From positions 1-64,000 of the forward strand of contig JAKQKQ010000228.1 in NCBI GenBank assembly GCA_029560585.1: a stretch of DNA of 64,000 nucleotides, given 5' to 3'. The notes beneath the pieces are model-generated. The model ran no database searches and was not told the DNA's origin. It saw only the letters and a list, made by a program, of their open reading frames with translations. A program made the position numbers and the translations under genes. Positions 54,001 through 62,900 of the stretch are shown here, piece by piece. The DNA is from Verrucomicrobiota bacterium. Lineage in GTDB: Bacteria > Verrucomicrobiota > Verrucomicrobiia > JADLBR01. Within the stretch, counting starts at the first letter, position 1. Every line of letters starts with the position of its first letter.

Positions 54001-54067
54001 GATGTACCGCCCGGACCGCCTCGGCACCACGGCGCCAGACCACCTGGGCGCGGGGTCCCCCCGATGA
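48086..54067 (+). CDS. Bacterial alpha-2-macroglobulin lipoprotein
   Basis: A 1993-residue protein. After a polar N-terminal leader comes a lipoprotein signal (IGLLALSTVFLLVGC, Cys near residue 55). Successive macroglobulin-like MG domains follow (for example FAVLDPPGKPDANASAE, RPVYRPGETVHLKVIARALD, FRAPDSLTRYRVIAVALSGA). The thioester motif is PYGCVEQTSSS near residue 1533, so the CxEQ thioester is intact. A complement-like alpha-helical domain and a final receptor-binding-like domain complete it. Such proteins trap invading proteases by covalent thioester attack in the periplasm. The stop overlaps the pbpC start (ATGA), the classic macroglobulin/PBP1C pairing. Confidence 0.9.
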   Translation: MNTGNTLSQNPAASGQQLGTVNPVPHDRWARVRSLRLICQIGLLALSTVFLLVGCHPEKKSGTSARPAIKIEGPKATTETRPPTGAAPAEVPATNAPIDRSTAPRKGGPTAVCQSALEAPARIESGVRLMVDLENLGPMSGFELRFDQPVIAQDRVGTVAESSPLAFEPRVSGTWTWLSRRSGLFAPDEPLRMATRYRLTLRQLAGPDDKPIDARLQYEFHTPGFAVLDPPGKPDANASAECPFQLHFTADVDPAAASLFIGFENASGQRAGVVVETDKSWSSEARYFAGQPKLAPWRLRRIASAGDRGSNDSGDARLPSVLAIKPAGPLPPGPGWRLVLRKGLPSADCEFQLDKTVEFPIGDVLELKITNASAHSILNRGRFIVLDVNKYIRDRDFDIRPLIRVSPAPDKLVIRQRFDDILIDGGFGLGTNYTVEVSPGLLAHDGTQGTEKFVATLLFEPLAPRLYFPEEVSHQQAHGGREFGFASVNVPGARVRAYRVAPSSAAAVLDHFESQYPQPAPTEDQRDDCERYRRVDFAPTPLAPALTQVWERVFDTAAASDDARVTRFSWDEVLGAGKSGMVLLEIESTGTTPRIGAQTLVQVTDLGAVCTRDGGEWRAWVFSHQTGEPLAGVTVGSGDRRATTGADGIARLPGQPQLIEMGRGEDVHLTRLDRDARELETWGFDIPRGYGEPEKGGPPLRILAFTERPVYRPGETVHLKVIARALDGKGLSLPEARAASIRFADNHDRDFYNEAVGLGVSGTLSVSVALPDDVLGQCTAHIELGGQTAEHTFQVADYQPDAFEVNIGGARDYAPGQMIDLSVACRYYFGKALSGAGGKWSLSGSAAPFAPTGFDDFLFLSGDCDHRLREADSHFNEEGDIALDADGACRLSPKAAQAFAGPAPQWFRLLAEVTDVNQQTVSQSASFTRHASDFYLGLRRPDGPIRAGEPIPVEIVAVDPDGQPHRGAVGARARLYYVEWLTQDIGGASHSRFYRAEPRLHLLAEAGVTTGRVAREGTRWRYLKGSGPRVAFTAEKTGKHLVEIEARDAAGRRTVTRHDFTVFGPGVATWDFRDAARIEVETDKAEYRAGETATLLIKSPIAGTALVSVERETVLRSFVARIEKGRASVQVPLLACDAPNVFASVVVVRGSDACPHQHPAPEYRFGYCQLKVADPATRLGVEVQPGSGTYRPGSEVAIQAVVRDDKGRPVPDAEVTLYAVDEGVLALMGYETPEPHRFFFTTRPLRVDTCLTLARLMPEDPNDRRYTNKGFLVGGGGDSAESLRRNMLACAYWNASLKTDKGGRVAVTFRAPDSLTRYRVIAVALSGASRFGNAQSSFEIRKPVMIQPSHPMFARLGDRLSVRAVAHNQTEGPGTLRVSLALDGRARSTEASPSQSIKIAAGGTAVIDFPVEFVAAGPSRWTWRARLTPDAAARRTGPPTTAYGDKAPKARPPAAAPEEFADAVETQITVEERVPLLRRIYSTRVTPDQGDLLRGVDPAALEARGQLTITVANSPLAQLAGAADSLIHYPYGCVEQTSSSLLPLLVLGDSAGAIPGFASRARQIAPMVRKGITRLLDMQTPSGGLAYWPGDTEPDPWGSAWGCAALAIARSLGHQVPPQAMDPLCEYLRAQMANAALASGDAQLGPRCLAAWALALARSPDPSYHEILFSKRGGLSPENRALLALAILESAGPRAMAEELAADLPDADHVISPWFYDAARDIALRLMVSARLGHIDEAGRLADRLLAHCQGGDWHTTQGNAWAVLALSDFVRKGRADAGPAQGTILYGGARLADFSLDPSGGFAETRIDLPAKEAGARLQVQGATAGPLFARLVFESRPDAATRMPQERGFAIGRAYHKILDDGSLARADDLRLGDRVMVTLSIQSQSHASYVAIEDPLPSVFEAINPEFRSREAAGSSSTRTTLWSSHREMRADRLIWFVNHMPAGQYQIQYLARVRAAGEAEAPAAQIGEMYRPDRLGTTAPDHLGAGSPR

Positions 54068-56319
54068 AAAGGATTTTTAGCAAATCCTGTCGGATCGCCG
54101 CCGCGATCGCGGCCGCGGCCCTCGGCCTCCTGGCGATCGCCGTCGCGCGCGCGCCACTGCCGCCGGGATTGGACGGCCCCCCGCCCGGCGCCGTCGAACT
54201 CACCGACCGGAACGGCCAACTCCTCCGCGAGGTCCTCGAGGACGAGGCCCGCTACGCGCGACCCGCGACCCGCGGGGAAATACCGGCGACCCTGCGGCTC
54301 GCGACGCTCGCGGCCGAGGACAGGCGCTTCTTCCACCACCCCGGAATCGACCCGATCGCCATCGCGCGCGCAGCGTCCGACTGGTTCCGGGAGGGCCGGG
54401 TCGTGTCGGGGGCGTCCACCATCACGCAGCAGCTGGTGAAAATCGCCTCCGGGCGCCTGGGCCGGCCCACCCTCGCCGGCAAGGCGACCGAGGCGCTACA
54501 GGCCATCAAGCTGGACCTGCTCTGGGACAAGGAGCGCATCCTCGATGCCTACCTCAACCGCCTCGACTATGGCAACCTCCGGATCGGTTGCCGGGCCGCA
54601 GCGCGATTCTATTTCGACAAGCCGCTCGCCGACCTCTCTTTCGCCGAGGCCTCGTTGCTAGCCGCGCTGCCACGCTCGCCGGTCCGCCTCAACCCACTGC
54701 TCCATCCCGGCGCGGCCGAGACCGCGCGAGAGGCGGTCCTCGACCGGCTCCTGCGCAACGGGTGGATCGACGCGTCTTCCCACATCCGCGCCGTCGGCCA
54801 GCCCATGTCCCCGGGCGGGCGCCGGCGCGTCTTCCGCACCCCCCATTTCGCCGACCTCGCCCTCTCGCGGATCGGTGACCGCACCGGCCCGGTCGTCACG
54901 ACCATCGACCTCGACCTCAACCGCTTTGTCGAGGCGCGCCTCCGCGGGCGGATCGTCGGCCTTACCCCGCGCCGCGTCACCAACGGCGCCGCCGTGGTCA
55001 TCGACAACCGCACCGGAGAACTCCTCGCCCTAGTCGGCTCAGAGTGCTATTTCGCGCCCGGCTGCGGCCAGGTCAACGCGGCCCTCGCCCCGCGCTCCGC
55101 CGGCTCCACACTCAAGCCGTTCACCTACCTGCTCGCTCTGGAGCGCGGCTGGACCCCCGCCTCTCCCCTGCCCGACATCCCGGCCGAGTACGTCACCGAG
55201 ACGGGACTCTTCCGCCCGGAGAACTTCGACCGCACCTTCTCTGGACCCGTGCGCCTCCGCCGCGCCCTGGCCAACTCCCTCAACGTGCCCGCCGTCCACC
55301 TGCTCCAGGAGATCGGCGGACCCGCGCCCCTGGCGCGGGCCCTGCAGCGGTGCGGCGTCACGACGCTCGACCGGCCCCCCTCCGACTACGGACTCGGGTT
55401 GACCATCGGCAACGGCGAGGTCCGCCTGCTCGAGCTCGCCAACGCCTATGCGTGCCTCGCCCGGCTGGGAGTATATCGGCCCATCCGGATATTCCGCGAC
55501 GAGCGCAACGATCCGGACGGGGGGCGCCGCGTCTTCGGTCCCGCGGCCGCCTACCTCATCGCGCACATCCTGGACGACGACATCGCGCGGACCCCGGCCT
55601 TCGGCCCCGACTCCATCCTGAACATCGGTTTCCCCGTCGCCTGCAAGACCGGCACCAGCTCGAACTTTCGCGACAACTGGGCCTTCGGCTACACGCCCGA
55701 GTTCACCGTCGGGGTCTGGGTCGGCAACTTCGACGGCTCGCCCATGGGCGATGTCTCCGGCGTCACCGGCGCCGCGCCCCTGCTCGCCGACATCTTCCGC
55801 CACCTCAGGGCCACCCGCGGCACCATCTGGTACGCGCAACCGCCCGGCATCATCGCCGCACAGGTCCACCCGGCCACCGGAAAGCGCCTCGCCGGCGTCA
55901 GCCGCTCACGCGGCATCACCGAATACTTCCTGGCCGACCATCCCCCCGCCGGTGAGAGCCCACGAGACTACGATGTCTCCGGCCGCGTCATCCTCCCCCC
56001 GCAGTTCGCCGACTGGCTCGCATCCACCCGCCCACCCGGTTTCGCCCCCCCGGACGCCGCCGGACCCGCGAGCCTCGCCATCGTCTCGCCAAAGTCCGAA
56101 TCCCTTTACTTTCTCGATCCGGACCTCCCCGGCTCCGACCAGCTCCGCCTCCGCGCCATCGCCCCGGTTCCCGTCACGTGGCGCAGCGCCACGCTGCCCA
56201 TCGAGCGCACCGGAAACGAGACCATCGCCCGGCTCGCCCCCGGCCGCCATTGTCTCGAGGCCGTGAATTCAGTCACCGGCGAGAGCTGCCGAGCGTGGAT
56301 CAACGTGGAACGGCAGTGA
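54064..56319 (+). CDS. pbpC: Penicillin-binding protein 1C (glycosyltransferase-transpeptidase)
   Basis: A 751-residue class A PBP. It has one N-terminal membrane helix (IAAAIAAAALGLLAIAVARA). The GT51 domain contains AAEDRRFFHHPGIDPIAIAR and GASTITQQLVK. The transpeptidase has SAGSTLKPFTY (catalytic Ser near 349), ANSLNVPAV and CKTGTSSNF (Lys near 528). A C-terminal BiPBP-type domain follows (SLAIVSPKSESLYFLDPD). It polymerises and cross-links peptidoglycan. Coupling to alpha-2-macroglobulin is widely seen and is thought to link defence with wall repair. The frame is open further upstream, but ATG 54064 overlaps the previous stop and begins the membrane helix. Confidence 0.95.
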   Translation: MKRIFSKSCRIAAAIAAAALGLLAIAVARAPLPPGLDGPPPGAVELTDRNGQLLREVLEDEARYARPATRGEIPATLRLATLAAEDRRFFHHPGIDPIAIARAASDWFREGRVVSGASTITQQLVKIASGRLGRPTLAGKATEALQAIKLDLLWDKERILDAYLNRLDYGNLRIGCRAAARFYFDKPLADLSFAEASLLAALPRSPVRLNPLLHPGAAETAREAVLDRLLRNGWIDASSHIRAVGQPMSPGGRRRVFRTPHFADLALSRIGDRTGPVVTTIDLDLNRFVEARLRGRIVGLTPRRVTNGAAVVIDNRTGELLALVGSECYFAPGCGQVNAALAPRSAGSTLKPFTYLLALERGWTPASPLPDIPAEYVTETGLFRPENFDRTFSGPVRLRRALANSLNVPAVHLLQEIGGPAPLARALQRCGVTTLDRPPSDYGLGLTIGNGEVRLLELANAYACLARLGVYRPIRIFRDERNDPDGGRRVFGPAAAYLIAHILDDDIARTPAFGPDSILNIGFPVACKTGTSSNFRDNWAFGYTPEFTVGVWVGNFDGSPMGDVSGVTGAAPLLADIFRHLRATRGTIWYAQPPGIIAAQVHPATGKRLAGVSRSRGITEYFLADHPPAGESPRDYDVSGRVILPPQFADWLASTRPPGFAPPDAAGPASLAIVSPKSESLYFLDPDLPGSDQLRLRAIAPVPVTWRSATLPIERTGNETIARLAPGRHCLEAVNSVTGESCRAWINVERQ

Positions 56320-56392
56320 ACCGATCGTCTTCCAGGAGATCAACCCCCAGACCGCCCTGCGGCGCGGCGAGACCCTCGACGGGCTCTTTTAG
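56318..56392 (+). pseudogene. Second C-terminal remnant of a DUF932 gene
   Basis: Directly after the pbpC stop, 24 codons read PIVFQEINPQTALRRGETLD and GLF before TAG. They match the tail at 771-971, which reads REINPHTTLRRGEALHGLF. No start codon belongs to it. Its adjacency to pbpC suggests that a recombination joined the two. Both copies lie on the plus strand. Confidence 0.6.
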
Positions 56393-56458
56393 AGCTAAAG
56401 ACATTTGCCACGCCGTGGCCGATGTCGCTCCTCCATCCGTCTCGAATTGCATGCGGTC

Positions 56459-56662
56459 TCAACGGCAATCATCCAATAGGGTATCCGTGCCCAGCGCCAA
56501 TAGCTCCGCGTGAGATCGTCCCGTCGCCTCGCGAATCGACTTCATCTCCGCCCGGAGGGCATCTGCACCGTCCCGCTTGAGCAGGCGCGCGGCGCATTCC
56601 ATGTAGCGCAGGACATGGAGGCGAAGCTCCTTGGCAGCTTGATCGTCCGTAAGTTCTGGCAC
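56459..56662 (-). CDS. Small hypothetical protein
   Basis: A 67-residue helical protein (AKELRLHVLRYMECAARLLK, ALRAEMKSIREATGRSHAEL). GTG 56662 has AGAGGAG 7-12 bp upstream, better than the longer frame, which runs over IS debris. It may be a helix-turn-helix-sized or toxin-antitoxin-like protein, but no motif confirms this. It lies in a stretch of mobile-element fragments. Confidence 0.45.
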   Translation of the reverse strand: MPELTDDQAAKELRLHVLRYMECAARLLKRDGADALRAEMKSIREATGRSHAELLALGTDTLLDDCR

Positions 56663-56732
56663 GTTTGTTTCTCCTCTTGTATATGATCGCGCACCCTCCT
56701 CGCGACCCTTCCGCGGTGCCGGTTTCCGCTGG

Positions 56733-57110
56733 CTAATCCAGCAAACCCCCGTGCCCCTCTGGACCGGATGCGTCGCGGACGCCGAAGGTGCCCAACATAC
56801 CAACGACCCTCTTCTTTCCCTTCAGAAAGCACTTTGTTGCCGTCTCGACCTCCTGCCTGGTGATCGGCGGACCGCTTCCATCTAAGAGGTCAGCGCCGAC
56901 GAATTCGGCCTTAGGCGCACCCTCGGCGCGCACCTCGATGAAACGTGCGCGCCGGGCCCGCCGCAGCCAGCCCCCCAACGTCGCCAGCGCCACTCCCCGG
57001 TTCGCCGCGAAATCTCGCTGCGTGAGCCCGCTGCGCTCGTACTCCTCGATGGTCCCCGAGATCTCTTCGCGACTCCTTCGACTTCGATTGCCAATCCGCC
57101 TTCTTCTCAT
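56733..57110 (-). pseudogene. IS66-type TnpA-like accessory protein, probably a fragment
   Basis: The 125-codon frame holds a helix-turn-helix as in IS66 OrfA: IEEYERSGLTQRDFAANRGV and LATLGGWLRRARRARFIEVR. The sequence beyond about residue 75 no longer resembles the family, and there is no tnpB or tnpC nearby. It is most likely a leftover of an IS66-like element joined to other debris. Confidence 0.5.
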
Positions 57111-57320
57111 GGCCCCGGCGTGCCCGGCGATCCCCTGCGCGCATAGATGGGGTTGCTCAGATGCTTACGGATGATCCGCTCCAAGGGATTGTTGCTGCGC
57201 AGGCTGCGCCAGCGCTCGCGGGGAAAGCCCATGTGGGCCAACGTCTGCCCGATGGCCTCCCGCACCATGGCTGCGGCCTCTGTCAACTTCACCTCGCGGA
57301 GCGTGCCAAGATTGAACTTG
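57107..57320 (-). pseudogene. IS256 (Mutator) transposase fragment
   Basis: The minus-strand frame contains the C-terminal signature of Mutator-type transposases: LAHMGFPRERWRSLRSNNPL then ERIIRK, which resembles the family's RTNNPLERxxREIRRRTRVVG. After ERIIRK the sequence diverges (HLSNPIYARR), so the reading frame is broken before the normal end. The catalytic domain is absent. Confidence 0.65.
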
Positions 57321-57451
57321 TCGGATGAACTAGAACAAACCCAACCTTACCGTTGTGGAGCGCCAAGCGATCTTCCGAGACGATTTGCAACTGGAGCCAG
57401 ACGCTGAACGTGCGGTCGAAGCACCGCATTGACGTTTGGCCAGCTCACCAC

Positions 57452-58735
57452 ATGACCGCCGCCGCACCACCGACCGAAGCGACCCCTGCCCGGCAACAGG
57501 CCGCCTGGGAGGAAACCTTCCGTTACGCGGGCAAACATTCCCGGTTCTACCGCGAACACTTTGCGCGCGCCGGCATCTCCCCCGCCGACAAGATCCCTCT
57601 CGCCGATATCGCACGCATCCCTCCGGTGGATAAGTCCGTCGTGTGCCAACAACCCGATGAGTTCCTCTGTGTCCCCCGCGAGAAGATCGTGGACATCGTC
57701 ACCACCAGCGGCACGACCGGCCAGCCGCTCCTCTGGCAACTCACCGATTCCGATCTAGAACGCCTCGGCTACAACGAACAACTTTCCTTCGCAACCGCCG
57801 GCTTCACCGCCGCCGACACCGTCCTCCTTGCCGTCGCCATGGACCGCTGCTTCATCGCTGGCATGGCATATTTTCTCGGTCTCCGAAAACTCGCCTGCGG
57901 CATCGTCCGCGCCGGCCCCGCCGCCCCCGCGCTGCATCTGGACATGATCCGCCGCGTCCGGCCCACTGCCGTCGTCAGCGTTCCCTCATTCCTCCACCAC
58001 GTTGCCGAAAAGGCCCGCGAGACCGGCTTCGACCTCGCCGCCGCCGGCATCCGCAAGGCCGTGTGCATCGGCGAGCCCGTCCGCGAAAACGATTTCTCCC
58101 TTAACCGCGCCGGGCAACTCATCGAAACCCACTGGGGCGCGAAAGTCTTTTCCACCTACGGCGTGACCGAACTCGCCGCCTCCCTCTGTGAGTGCCCCGC
58201 CGGTCAAGGCGGCCACCTCCACCCCGGCCTCCTTTACCTCGAGGCCCTCGACGAAGCCGGCCAGCCCGTCCCCGACGGCCAAGCCGGCGAACTCACCGCC
58301 ACCACCCTCGGCGTGGAGGCCATGCCCCTCATCCGCTATCGCTCGGGCGATTTTGCCGCCATCCACCGCGCACCCTGCGCCTGCGGGCGCACCACCCTCC
58401 GCATCGGCCCCATCGTCGGCCGGAAAAACCAGAAGCTGAAACTCAAAGGAACCACCGTCTTTCCCTCCGCCCTTAAAACGATTCTCGACACCACCCCCGA
58501 AGTCTCCACCTACGCCATCATCGCCCGCCGCGAAAACGATCTCGCCGACACCATCGAAATCAAGATCTCCTGCTCCGGTGACGCCGCGAAGATCTCCGCC
58601 GCCCTCCGCGAACGCTTCCGCGGCGAAATCAAGGTCGCGCCCCACATCACCCCAGCAACCGCCGCCGAAATCGAGGAACTCCAACTCCCCCCCGGCGCCC
58701 GCAAACGCCGCTACTTCGCCGACCTCCGCCATTGA
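57452..58735 (+). CDS. AMP-forming acyl-CoA ligase, PaaK / phenylacetate-CoA ligase type
   Basis: A 427-residue adenylate-forming enzyme. The P-loop TTSGTTGQPLLWQLT is near residue 92. FSTYGVTELAASLCECP is the adenine-binding motif, YRSGDFAAIHRAPCACGR contains the ribose-binding Asp, and GRKNQKLKLKGTTVFPSALK is the hinge to the C-terminal domain. It activates an aromatic or fatty carboxylate as acyl-AMP/CoA or loads a carrier protein. ATG 57452 starts the conserved part. It is first in a plus-strand run with a glycosyltransferase and an exporter, a set seen in aryl-polyene-like lipid pathways. Carrier protein and ketosynthase genes are not in the window. Confidence 0.85.
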   Translation: MTAAAPPTEATPARQQAAWEETFRYAGKHSRFYREHFARAGISPADKIPLADIARIPPVDKSVVCQQPDEFLCVPREKIVDIVTTSGTTGQPLLWQLTDSDLERLGYNEQLSFATAGFTAADTVLLAVAMDRCFIAGMAYFLGLRKLACGIVRAGPAAPALHLDMIRRVRPTAVVSVPSFLHHVAEKARETGFDLAAAGIRKAVCIGEPVRENDFSLNRAGQLIETHWGAKVFSTYGVTELAASLCECPAGQGGHLHPGLLYLEALDEAGQPVPDGQAGELTATTLGVEAMPLIRYRSGDFAAIHRAPCACGRTTLRIGPIVGRKNQKLKLKGTTVFPSALKTILDTTPEVSTYAIIARRENDLADTIEIKISCSGDAAKISAALRERFRGEIKVAPHITPATAAEIEELQLPPGARKRRYFADLRH

Positions 58736-58736
58736 C

Positions 58737-59915
58737 ATGACCGGCGAACCCAACATCTGCATCGTCGTCCCCGTTTACAACCACGCCCAGACGGTCGGCC
58801 CCGTCGTGCGCGCCGCCGCCAGACACTTCCCCGTCATCGTCGTCAACGATGGATCCACCGACGCCACCGCCGCCGCGCTCGCCACCGAAAAGGACATTCA
58901 AATCATCACCCTCCCCTACAACCAGGGCAAAGGCGCCGCTCTCCGCGTCGGCTTTGCCAACGCCGAACGACTCGGCTACACCCACGCCATCACCATCGAT
59001 GCCGACGGCCAGCACAACCCGGATGAAATCCCCGGCTTCGCTGCCGCCACGCGCCTCCACCCCGATGCCTTCATCATCGGCGTCCGCGACCTCGTGAAAG
59101 AGAATGCCCCGCTCGGCCGGCGCATCACCAACGACCTCTCGACCTTCTGGTTCAAGGTCCAAACCGGCGTGCCCCTGACCGACACCCTATGTGGCTTCCG
59201 CAGCTATCCGCTCCGGGCCATCAACCGCCTCCGCGTCCGCTCCCAACATTACGCCTACGAACTCGACATTATGGTCAAGGCCGCCTGGGCAGGCATCTCA
59301 CTTCGCGCCCAACCCGTCTCTGCCGACTACGCAGCGCCCACCTCGCGCCTTTCACATTTCGATCCCTGGCGCGACATGCTGCGGATTTCGCTCCTCCACG
59401 GGTGCCTTTCCGCCCAGACATTCTGCGTCCCCGCGCTGTTGCGCAAATTCTCCGCCACCGGCGAATTGCACAACCTCTCCTGCGGCCAGCGCCTCAAGAC
59501 CATCCTTCGCCACCTTTTCTCCGAGCACACCGACACCCCCGCCAAACTCGCCTGGGCCGTCGGTCTTGGCCTGTTCTGCGGCATCGCTCCCATCTGGGGC
59601 TTCCAAATCATCGCCGCCGCCGCCGTCGCCCATGTATTGCGCCTGAACAAAGCCATCGCCGTCACCGCCAGCAACATTTCGTTTCCGCTCGCGGCGCCCT
59701 TCATCATGGCCGGCGGACTGTTGCTCGGCCATTACCTCCACACCGGCGCGCTCCTGCCCTTCAATGCCGAGACCCTCCTCCGCGAAATCCCCCTCCGCTT
59801 CGCCGAATGGTTCCTGGGCAGCATCGCCCTCGGCCTGCTCGTTGGCATTTTGGGCACGGTCATCACCTGGCTCGTCTGTCGGATGTTGCCCACCAAAGAA
59901 GATTCCCCCGCATGA
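58737..59915 (+). CDS. Family 2 glycosyltransferase with C-terminal DUF2062 membrane domain
   Basis: A 392-residue protein. The GT2 domain is at about 5-215 (CIVVPVYNHAQTVGPVV, VNDGSTDATAAAL, ITIDADGQHNPDEI). The DxD motif and donor-binding residues are present. The C-terminal part (about 275-385) has the DUF2062 pattern GLGLFCGIAPIWGFQIIAAA and ASNISFPLAAPFIMAGG, with about three membrane helices. Such fusions add sugars to lipid carriers at the inner membrane. It starts 1 bp after the ligase stop and overlaps the exporter by 4 bp, so the three form one operon. Confidence 0.85.
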   Translation: MTGEPNICIVVPVYNHAQTVGPVVRAAARHFPVIVVNDGSTDATAAALATEKDIQIITLPYNQGKGAALRVGFANAERLGYTHAITIDADGQHNPDEIPGFAAATRLHPDAFIIGVRDLVKENAPLGRRITNDLSTFWFKVQTGVPLTDTLCGFRSYPLRAINRLRVRSQHYAYELDIMVKAAWAGISLRAQPVSADYAAPTSRLSHFDPWRDMLRISLLHGCLSAQTFCVPALLRKFSATGELHNLSCGQRLKTILRHLFSEHTDTPAKLAWAVGLGLFCGIAPIWGFQIIAAAAVAHVLRLNKAIAVTASNISFPLAAPFIMAGGLLLGHYLHTGALLPFNAETLLREIPLRFAEWFLGSIALGLLVGILGTVITWLVCRMLPTKEDSPA

Positions 59916-62900
59916 CCGGCCACCTCGTCCAACTGCACCTCCTCCTCGCCCGGCACCGCGTCGCAATCCTTTGCGGCCTCCTGCTGGTTGTCGCCGCCGC
60001 CCTTTACTTCGGGCGCCGCCTCAAACTCAACGAAGACTTCACGGACATCCTCCCCATGTCCGCCCCCGCGATCGCCGAGCAGATCACCGCCCTCAAACGT
60101 GTCCGACAAGCCGACCGCCTATACATCGACGTCGCCACGACCGACCCCACCGCCGCGCCGCCGGCTGAAGCCGCCGCGCGCCTGGCCGCCGCGCTGCGTC
60201 AAATTCCCCACCTCGCTGACCTCCGCGACGAGATTGCCCTCGAAGAACTCGGCATCGCCTACGAAGAGCTGCAGAGCCGCCTGCCCGACCTCCTCGATGC
60301 CGCCAGCCTGCGCGCCCTTGAACCGCTCCTCACGTCCGACGCGCTGGAAAGACGTCTCGCTTGGCTCAAGCAAGCCATGATCCAGCCCCAGGGCATGATG
60401 TTCAAGAACGCCGCCCGCATCGACCCCGCTGGCATAGGCGACCCCATATCCACCCACCTCCGCGCGCTCCAGGCCGGCACCGGCGACGCCCGCATCGTGG
60501 ACGGCCGCATCACCAGCGCCGATGGCCGTCATGTCCTCCTCTACGCCACCCCGGATTTCCCTCCATCCGCCACCGCCAAGAGCGCCCGCCTCATCCCCGC
60601 CGTCCTGCAGGCCGCCCGCTCCATCGAAAGCCAATTCCCGCCCGGCGCGCTAAAGATCTCCATCACCGGCGCCCACCGCGCCACCCTCGACAATGCCCTC
60701 ATGATCCGCGCCGACACCACGATCACCAGCTTCCTTGCCACGCTCGCCATCGCCGCCCTTATCCTGTTCGCCTGCCGCCGCCGCCTCCTTGCCCTCCTGG
60801 CTTTGGCGCCCGTAATCTTCGGGGCCCTCGGTGCCACCCTCTTCTTCTGCCTCACCGGCGACATCGTGTCCGCGGTCGCCCTCGGCTGCGGTAGCATGCT
60901 CATCGGCGTCACCGTGGACTTCGGCGTCTACATCGTTTACACGCTCGACGACGCCGCGCCCGCCGACCGCCCGGAACTCGCCCGCATCATCGCCGGGCTT
61001 TGCCCCGCGCTCCTGTTCGGCGCACTCACCACCATGGCCGCGTTCTTCATCATGCTCTTTTCGCCCATCTCCGGCCACCGCCAACTCGGCATCTTCGGCC
61101 TCATCGGCGTCGGGCTGGCGGCGGCCTTCGCCATGCTCATCCTGCCGCTGTTCATCCCCGTGCAAAGAAGCGGGGGCAACGCACGCCCACTGCCGCTGAC
61201 AACGCTGCTCCAGCGGGTGTTCGACTGGCGGACGCGGAACTCGCGCCTTATGTTGCCGCTGCTCGCGTTGCTCACCCTGGCCTGCCTCTTCGGGCTGACG
61301 CGCCTGAAGTTCGATGGCGACCTGGCGCGGCTCAATGGCGTGACCACCGCCACGCGGCAGGACGAAGCCATCGTCCGCAAGACCTGGGGTCAGGCACTCT
61401 CGCTCACCACCATTGTCGTAGATGGCGCAACACGCGAGGAGGCGCTCCTGAAAAACGAACGGGTCCGGGCCGTTCTTGAAAAATTGCGCTCGCGGGATGT
61501 GTTAGAGTCATTTTCGTCGCTCGCGCCACTGTTTCCTTCGGCGCTGAAGGAGGCGCAGAACCGGCGCGATTGGCAGGCGTTCTGGACGGCGGATCGGCAG
61601 GCGGAAGTGCGCGGTTCACTCGGTGCGGCGGCGGCGAGGCTGGGTTTCCGCGCCGATGCGTTCACGCCGTTCCTGGAAAAAATCGCCGCGCCGGCAACCG
61701 TCGCCCCGGGCACCAATTCCGCACTACAGCGGCTCACCGCCGATTTCTGGAGCGCGCGCGACGGCAGAGTCTTTCTCACGACGTTGGTGAAGGTGGGGGA
61801 CCTCGAAAGATTCCAGCGCTTGCGCGCGGCGGTTCAGGCCGCCGTGCCGGAGGCGGCCCTGTTGAACAAATCAGCTCTCTCGGACGAGGTCACGAAGGTC
61901 GCGCAGAGATCGCTTCCGGTGTTCGGGCTGCTCGTCGCGGCGCTCAATGCGCTCCTGATCTACCTGCTGCTGGGACGGGTTTCGCTGGTCTTGGTCACCC
62001 TCCTGCCCATGGCGGCGGCCGTGCTGTGGACCTTGGGCATACTGGGATTGCTGGGGTTGCCGGTGGACGTGGCAAATTTCATCTTCGTCGTCTTCATCGT
62101 CGGGGTGGGCGGGGACTACAGCCTGTTCATCGTGCTGGGCGAGCTGGAGCCGCTGCGCGGCTGCCCGGAACGCTCGGCGTCCAACGGCGGTGCGGTGACG
62201 ATGACCGGGCTGACATCGCTGCTGGGCACGGGCGTCCTGGTGCTGGCCCGACACCCCGCGTTGTTCTCGGTGGGTTTTACGGCGCTATTGGGAATCAGCT
62301 TCAGTCTGCTGGCGGCATTGTTCCTGGTGCCGCTATGCGTGCGGTGGCTGGCCCAAGACAAACCGCCGCAAACCGCTGCGCCATTGGCGCCAAAGCCGTT
62401 GCGGGGGGCGATCGCCCGGCTCTATCGGTTTCAAGGGCCGTATGTCTGCCAGTTCGTGTTTTGGAAGATGAAGACCGATCCGCTGTTCGTGGCGGTGGAA
62501 CGGACGGCGCCGCCGACGGGCGAGATCCTGGACTTGGGCTGCGGCTTCGGCATCGTGGCGCACTGGCTCACCTTGGCCGCGCCGGCGCGGCGGGTGCGAG
62601 GCATCGATTTCGACACGAAGAAAATCTGTGTGGCGCGGGCCACGGCCCTGGCAAATCCGCGGGTGACATTCGAGCAGGGCGACCTCCTCGAACGGACGGA
62701 ATTTCCGGCGTGCGACTGCGCGCTGCTGTGCGACGTGCTGCACTATTTCCCCCGGGAACAGAAGGCGGCAATATTGAAAAAGACCTTCACGGCACTGCGG
62801 CCCGGCGGTCGGTTGGTGCTGCGGGACGCGATGGCCGGGGACGGTTCAGCTCACCAAGTCGTGGCGTGGGCAGAAAAGTGGGCCGTGCGGCTTGGCCAGA

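Noticed and set aside
59189-59911. Plus-strand extension of the exporter frame
   Set aside because: It lies within the glycosyltransferase in another frame and is Arg/Pro-rich. ATG 59912 overlaps the previous stop.
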